Positions 58,346 to 64,000 of a stretch of 64,000 nt of DNA are shown piece by piece (position 1 is the stretch's first letter; each line of letters starts with the position of its first letter). A model generated the notes under the pieces. That model made no database searches and had not been told where the DNA came from. It saw only the letters and a program-made list of their open reading frames with translations. The position numbers were made by a program, and so were the translations under genes. Source of the DNA: Ceratothoa steindachneri (Eukaryota; Arthropoda; Malacostraca; Isopoda; Cymothoidae); the NCBI GenBank assembly GCA_963969495.1, contig OZ018323.1, forward strand, positions 72,636,920-72,700,919, in the 5' to 3' direction.

Positions 58346-59275
58346 TAGGTGGTTGACTGGCTCCGTGACCTCAGACATGGCTCTGAGGGCGTGCTGGCGC
58401 AGCTCCTCGGTGAGGCAGTGCGCTTTGCTGGCGGGCAGCTGTGTGGCGGTGAAGTCGGCGGCGGGGCGCTCCCATGGTGGTGGTGGAACGTAGGCATGGT
58501 TGGGGGTTTCGGGGTCGCGCCACAGTCAGTCCCCGACCTGGTTGAGGGTGTTGGTTGCTAAGCTGACATTTACGAGCCACCCGATGTTACGCAGGCACTC
58601 GATGCCCCAGGCCACGAGCATTTGGATTCTCATCTGCGCAACACCCTTCACGTCGCGCTGGAGCACTCTGGCCACCCGACAGGCCATAATACCTTCCACC
58701 CTGGCGGTGAGGGGCACCGAACTGGCCTCGCTCTTCATGACACAGACACTGCACCACCTTGGTGCCCCCAACTTGGTCCTCATGGCGGTGTTTTCCATCA
58801 CCTCCAGGCGCTGTTGCTCCTGCCGGGGTAGCGCTAAAAGTACTGGTGCACTGTAGTACACTAGGGAGCGCACTGCCTGTCGGTAGTAGAGGCGGAGGAC
58901 GGGGAAGATTGCAACAGCGCTCGGCCGCGTTATGGCATTCATCACATTCAGCCGGGCCTGTGTCCACTCCCTCAGGTGAGTTACACGCTGCGTGAAGGAC
59001 CGCTGCCTTTCCATCCACACTCCGAGATACTTGTAGGAGTTTGTCCAGGCCAGCCCGACTCCTTGGACGCGGATCTGCTGGTCAGCAGGTGTGGAAGTGT
59101 TGAGGGCCATGGCCTGGGACTTCTCTGCCGAGATCTTGAGCCCAGCTCTTCGCACTTGGCAGTGATGAGGTGCAGCGCTTCTTGAGCGGGTGCGAGCTTG
59201 TCGCCACGCCCGGTGACGACAAGGGTCAGGTCGTCGGCGTAGCTGAGGAAGATGGTTCCTTCCCGAAGATAATTT
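58346..59275 (-). pseudogene. Non-LTR retrotransposon RT fragment, GC-rich
   Basis: At the right end of the fragment the minus strand reads TIFLSYADDLTLVVTGRG, the YADD catalytic box of reverse transcriptase. This leads into ALHLITAKCEELG. A frameshift near 59155 moves to the frame 58526-59155: LKISAEKSQAM, SYKYLGVWM, then a long C-terminal connector (RRQAVRSLVYYSAPVLLALP-like). A stop near 58525 precedes a further readable tail (RPAADFTATQLPASKAHCLT). The piece is cut at both ends: the 5' half, with the endonuclease and first RT blocks, is missing. Its G+C content is far above that of the surroundings, which suggests a young insertion or an element family with different base use. Confidence 0.8.
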
Positions 59276-59606
59276 TATGGTGGGTGGAGCTTATTTAACT
59301 TTTTAAAAAAATGACCAAATGAGTCTAGTTCAGATAATAACATACACCCCAGCATAAAATTTCATGTTATTTTTTTCATAAATTAGATTTGATTTTTCTT
59401 TCCTTAACTATTAAATTACTCATTAAATTTTCCTAAAGGGATTTGTTTAATTTTCAAGTGCTTTTAATTTTCTTGATGAAGCGGATGGCCCTTATTTCAT
59501 CTGTGTTTTAGTAAAAGAATTAATAGAATGTCTTTGTTACAACGTCAAATTTGGAGCTCTATTTCAGAAGAATCCAAACTTATTTATTATCAAAAAGGAG
59601 AAAAGA
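59276..59606. other. AT-rich spacer
   Basis: Nothing recognised. Confidence 0.5.
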
Positions 59607-59615
59607 TAAAACCAC

Positions 59616-60403
59616 GGTAACACTTCAGTTTCGGGGCGCGAGGTAGGTTGCGCTGTTTATAGGCTACAATTTTGGGCTACAATATATGTCTTATGACGTC
59701 AGACGGTAGCGTCAGATATGAACAATTACGGCGTTATATTTTTTGGTATATGAGTATATACTGGGGGGCTGCACCCCCAGAGCCCCCCCACCATTGATTA
59801 AAACTCAGGATCATCGCAGGGTGGTCCTCGTAGTGATATCTCCTTCACGAGCAGTCCCCTTGAATTTACTAGTTTTTTTTCCTCAACAGCTTTTTACTGG
59901 CAGAAAAAGCTAACCAAATGACAAACAATACTTACTTTTATAGGTTTCTTGATTAGTTTATGCGCCTCTAGTTAATCTAAAAGTTTTTCGCGTTCATGCA
60001 AAATAAAGCCGAATTTGAATAACAAGGAAGCACATGAAGAGCACGAAAAGACCATTACGAAACAAAAACATTTGAAAAACGGGTCTTATTTATAAGCTAC
60101 GACGTTACCTGTAAAAAGCTGTTATCGTTAGCAGCAAACAGAAAATACGAAAACAAAAAAAAACAATGAAAGACATCAAGAAACCTTACCTAACTTAGAA
60201 AAAACTATAAACGAGTAGAGGCGTAGATATTTAGTAAATAATACAAACTTAAAGTTACAAATCCCCAAAACAAGAAAAAAAAATAACGCCGTGATTGGTC
60301 ACATCTGAAGCTACCGTCTGACGTTATAAAAGATATATTGTAGCCTAAAATTGTAGCTTACTAATAGCGAGACCTACTGTGCGCCCCGAATCTGAAGTAT
60401 TCC
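59616..60403. mobile_element. Non-autonomous Mutator-like element
   Basis: The 9-bp sequence TAAAACCAC flanks both ends (59607-59615 and 60404-60412). The left end (59616 to about 59745) and the inverted right end (about 60285-60403) match at roughly four bases in five over 120 bp. They share ACTTCAG, TCGGGGCGC, GCTACAATTTT, GGCTACAATATAT, CGTCAGACGGTAGC and CACGGCGTTAT-like blocks. A 9-bp duplication with inverted repeats over 100 bp fits the Mutator superfamily. No coding capacity lies in the 788 bp. A GGGGGCTGCACCCCC hairpin sits inside near 59762-59780. Confidence 0.8.
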
Positions 60404-60439
60404 TAAAACCACCAATTAATTTTAATTTTCAAGAACTTT

Positions 60440-61060
60440 ACCCTTCAATATTAAAAAGGTTAAAAGATATAAAAATTGAACTCAAAATCAATACCAAGAA
60501 GACAAATAATGTGCCAACCAGCGTCAAATAATATTCAACCTCAATAGCGTGAGATTATTATAGAAGGTGAAACTCTTAAAGTTATTGACAAGTTTAAAAT
60601 ACCTGGGAAGGTCGCTCAGTACAAAGGATCAAGCTGACAAAGAAATAAGCTGCCGTATACTAAGCGTGCGCGGATAAAACCTTGACGGAGAAGCTGCTAT
60701 GGACACGAATTGAAATAAGAATAGCCGCCAATTGCAAAGTATGCAATACAATTTTCCTACTACCTCAATTTTCGACTCAGTTGAAACTTATACTCAAAAG
60801 AAAAGTCATATGAAAAGGTTAGAAGTAGTCCAACAGAGGCACCTAAGCAGGATAATGAAAATAAAGTGAAATCATTTTGTGCCAAATGTGGAGGTGTGAA
60901 TAAGATCTGGTCTGGATAGTGTGGAAGTTGTACTAGCTGGCTCTCAACCTAGGTCGGTTGGACACATTCCTAGAAAGTCCCCATAAAACTTACTATGGAG
61001 AGTTGCATATAGGGACGCTAAAAGTTGATGGAGAGAAATTAGGATATAAAGACGTAATAA
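60440..61060 (+). pseudogene. Non-LTR retrotransposon RT C-terminal remnant
   Basis: The plus strand, with many frame changes, reads ELKINTKKTNNVP, a YLG-like FKIPGKV segment, KLTKK, KTLTEKLLWTRIEI, RRIMK-like RHLSRIMKIK and LDSVEVVLAGSQPRSVGHIP. This is the familiar C-terminal connector of RTE-like and related non-LTR elements, after the catalytic YADD box. No catalytic residues remain. Confidence 0.55.
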
Positions 61061-61379
61061 AGATACACTTAAAAGCTATGGAACTCAATGCTGATTAGTC
61101 GGAACGGGTTGCAAGCGATAAGAGTTGCTAAAGGGATGCCTTTGGCTTTTGAAATGATGGGATGAGTAAAAGAATCACCTGTCAACTTGAACGACGATGA
61201 TGCCAGCGTATCAACTGAGGGTCTCATGAATGTACTTGGTGTGACAAAATCTTTCATACCGAAAAAGAGATGTGCCGACATCAAATGATAATTCACCGAA
61301 ATACTGAATAGTGATCGTAAACCTTTAAGGACTGAGTGGTAGGGTAAGGTAAGCTGCATTTCAGCTATAAAACCAGTCC

Positions 61380-62700
61380 CTCATAATATGGAAATGCCAA
61401 TCCTGGTTCCTCCATCAGCTATTGCAGTTAAAAAAGATGATTCATCGCCTGAACAGGAGGATAACAATGACGATGAAATGTATGAGGATGATTCTAGGGA
61501 AAAAAAGATCCAGTATATAAATCAAGAAAGATTTAATGATTTGTTGAGGGATTTATAATTGTCAAAGGAGAACGCAGAACTGTTGGGCTCTAGAGTACAG
61601 CAATGTAATCTTCTAGAAGACGGCGCAAAAATATTTACTTTCCGTAGACGGCATGAGGCCTTAGCTGCGTTCTATAAAGAAGAAGATGGTGCTTGTTTCT
61701 GTATTGATGTTGAAGGCATCATGAATCAGCTAGAAAACGAGCATTTACCTGATAAATGGAGACTATTTATCTATGCAAGCACTGCTAGCCACAAATCTGT
61801 GTTGCTACACAATGGTAACAAAAAACCTTATATATCTTTTGCACTTATTGTTGGGATAATAGAGACATATGACTCAATTTATTTTAGAAGGTGTTCATTA
61901 CTCGCAACATAAGTATAATATCTTTGGTGACCTAAAGGTAATATCTTTACATCTTGGACTGCAGCTAGGATATACAAAGAATATGTTATTCCTATGCCTA
62001 TGGAATTGCCGTGACGACAGAAATCATTATATTGTCAAAGTGTGGCCCGAAAGAGAAGAGTACATAGTTGTCCGATACAATGTAAAGCACATGGCTTTGG
62101 TACATTAACAGAAAATATACCTTCCACCACTTTATAGCAAACTTGGCCTTATCACGAATTTTGTTAAAGCAATGGCCCATGATTTGGATGGATTCCAGTA
62201 TCTCAAAGAGAAATTTGGTGCGAAGAAATCCGATGCTAAAATTAAAGCTGGCATTTTTGTAGGACCGGAGATCAGAGAATTGATACGTGACAGGGAGTTC
62301 AGAAATAAACTAACTCCACTTGAGTTGGCAGCATGGGATTCATTTGACCATGTATGTAGAACTTCCTTGGTAATCATAGGGTTGAAAACTAGAAATAACT
62401 AGTGGACAACATGCTTAAGGCTTATCAACGAATGGGGGTGTCGGATGTCTCTTAAGATGCATTTCTTGCATTCGCATCTAGATTTCTTTCCATCTAATAT
62501 GGAAGATATTAGTGACGAACATGGGGAAGGGTTTCATCGAGATATTGAAATGATGTAAAGCAGGTATCAAGGCCCTCCAACGAAAACATGATGGGTGACT
62601 ACTGCTGGTTCCTACAAAGAGATGATCCTATACAAGCCAAGAGCAAGAGCCTTAAATATTTTTGAAGAAATTTATAGTTAGGAGAGTACTACCTATTTTT
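61380..62700 (+). pseudogene. Unnamed multicopy protein family, longest copy
   Basis: Frames in order: acidic leader (EDNNDDEMYEDDSRE, near 61465) and FNDLLRDL before a stop at 61557. Then SKENAELLGSRVQQCNLL, KWRLFIYASTASHKSVLLHN and GNKKPYISFAL (61559-61912). Next FGDLKVISLHLGLQLGYTKN and LCLWNCRDDRNHYI (61869-62108), then LPPLYSKLGLITNFVKAMAH (about 62120), KFGAKKSDAKIKAGIFVGPE (62172-62402), FLHSHLDFFPSNMEDISDEH (about 62460-62520) and RYQG near 62560. Roughly 400 codons of one protein are traceable with a handful of stops and frame changes. From memory this is an uncharacterised protein seen in many copies in invertebrate genomes. Its repetition here (36970-37900, 54467-54720) suggests it is carried by a mobile element. 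Function and catalytic residues are unknown. Confidence 0.65.
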
Positions 62701-63129
62701 TATGTAATGCATATCTTGTTTGGGTCTGCAAAAGGACGTACATAATGTCAAATAGAGTGCCCCGATTCCAGACCTTTGCCCAGAAACGTCTCATTCTTTT
62801 CAATCTCTTAATAGTTATATCATTAATTGATCCAAGGGGACAAAGTGAGCCATAGAGCCTAGTTCCATAACTCAGGAAACTTACGTGCTAGGACATATTT
62901 GAGCACAGATTTGGAATCAGCGCACCAAAATTAGTTAGTTACAACAACATTTACTCATGTAGCAGAGACAAAGTTAAAATTTGTTGGCTAGTGTAATATT
63001 TATTTATATATATAGCACACACACGCCTGCGCACATTCACAGACGAACTACACACACCTACATATTTGCTATAGTTTTCAAGTAACCTTGTGGTATATAG
63101 AGGCACTACCTTTTTTATAGTGGTTTCCC
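62701..63129. other. AT-rich DNA without recognised gene
   Basis: Nothing assigned between the multicopy gene remnant and the next piggyBac copy. Confidence 0.4.
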
Positions 63130-64000
63130 CAGTAGGCCTAGTCACATTTAAAGAATCTATACCATGTTGAACATGCACATGCTTTGATTATTTTCCTGTG
63201 AGACAGACAGATGCCTTTTTGTCATTTGTCCCATTTAGATTTACAAACATTTGAGCACATTTTACAACGCCCAAGACGATTGGAACTGTTCTCCGTACTA
63301 GTGCAGGTTGTTGTAGATGGGACAAAGCCCAAAACTTTAGCAGCTTCTTTAGATCTCATCTGCATTCTTTGTTTATTTGTTTCAAATCTCTTCCGGGCAG
63401 TCGGTCGGACAAGAAATTACTTTCCTATGTATTATGATTATCCTAAATAAGGTGAGTCTTTTCTGAAGTAGTGAATCAGCCAGGCTTTGTGATATAAAAT
63501 AATTATCAGTAACTATTTCAGGTCCCGAATTTTCATAAGCCTTGCATAATTATAAATCAATATTATTCCCAAGTTCATGCTGGACTGAATTTCCATGTCC
63601 CATAGGTCATGAGCATATCCAGTGTCAGCTTCACATAACCAAAATATTTTCAGACCATACTTTCTCGGTTCTGTTGGTATATACATGAGTGCGGCCTGCA
63701 ATGCGTCCTCGGTAACCAAGAAGCTGCTCATCTACATTCAATATGTCTCCAGGTATGTAAAGTTTTGAGAGGTTCTCATTCAATTCATGCCACACTTCGC
63801 TAATTGCAGCAAGTCGATCATTTGGTAATCGAGTTTCTCGAACTCGGTAGTTATCAATTCTTACAGTATGTATGAAGAAAAAATCCAAAGCGATTTTAAA
63901 ACAAAACAGCACGATATATCACTTTACCATCAACCCGGATTCCAGAGGTTATGAAGCGCAGTAAAGTTTTGAGAATCGGCTCCTGCATTAAAGATAAGGT
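63130..64000 (-). pseudogene. piggyBac transposase remnant, runs off right edge
   Basis: From the window edge down, the frame 63631-63912 gives DRLAAISEVWHELNENLSKL and ILNVDEQLLGYRGRIAGRTH, the block with the first catalytic Asp. A shifted frame (63513-63731) continues YIPTEPRKYGLKIFWLCEAD with TGYAHDL. Near 63170-63310 a Cys-rich ending is readable (NRLGRCKMCSNVCKSKWDK), as in the C-terminal zinc-binding part of piggyBac transposases. The DNxFT region between them has degraded. Stops and frameshifts are present, and the N terminus lies beyond the window. Confidence 0.7.

Noticed and set aside
58371..59185. Several overlapping frames on both strands at 58.3-59.2 kb
   Set aside because: High G+C content makes stops rare; only the minus frame with YADD and YKYLGVW motifs is coding in origin.

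Overview
The window reads as AT-rich, repeat-dominated eukaryotic DNA, most likely from an arthropod-like invertebrate. The basis is long (TA)n tracts and a dense mix of piggyBac, Tc1/mariner, Penelope-like, non-LTR, SINE and Ty3/gypsy-like sequences. Crustacean is only a guess. I found no host protein-coding gene, rRNA or tRNA gene, and no bacterial operon or CRISPR structure. Almost every recognisable coding sequence belongs to a mobile element, and most are broken by stops, frameshifts or truncations.

The centrepiece is one nearly intact LTR retrotransposon at 13929-22656 (8728 bp). It has two 744-bp LTRs that look identical by eye, a 4-bp ACGT target duplication, a tRNA-Lys-type primer binding site, a polypurine tract, gag, and one 1691-codon pol frame. 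Gag and pol are joined by a textbook -1 frameshift signal: slippery G_GGA_AAC, then the gag stop, then an 8-bp hairpin. Pol has an unusual order: aspartic protease (DSG), reverse transcriptase, RNase H, an OTU-like domain that has lost its catalytic Cys, a second aspartic-protease-like domain (DTG), integrase, and a tail with three DFSGF repeats exactly 22 residues apart. Gag has five CCHC zinc knuckles and an in-frame stop near its N terminus.

Left of it lie a DNA element with roughly 400-bp inverted repeats (about 2544-4986), a decayed non-LTR retrotransposon with mosaic repeats (7690-10270, minus) and a tRNA-derived SINE (10845-11260). Right of it lie Tc1/mariner fragments (24-26 kb), two adjoining piggyBac copies (29776-33400), a Penelope-like 3' fragment between two (TA)n tracts (33655-34230), a fragment of an unnamed multicopy protein family (36970-37900), a Tc1-like pseudogene (40.1-40.8 kb), a dimeric 78-bp minisatellite (43829-44375), an internally deleted mariner (45536-46467) and a piggyBac element with both ends (46816-49355).

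The last third holds a 260-bp (TA)n tract (52.7 kb), a Tc1/mariner relative with about 220-bp inverted repeats (56274-58004), a GC-rich non-LTR fragment (58346-59275), a short Mutator-like element with a 9-bp target duplication (59616-60403), another non-LTR 3' fragment, the longest copy of the multicopy protein family (61380-62700) and a further piggyBac pseudogene running off the right edge. All family assignments come from reading motifs by eye; no database search was possible.
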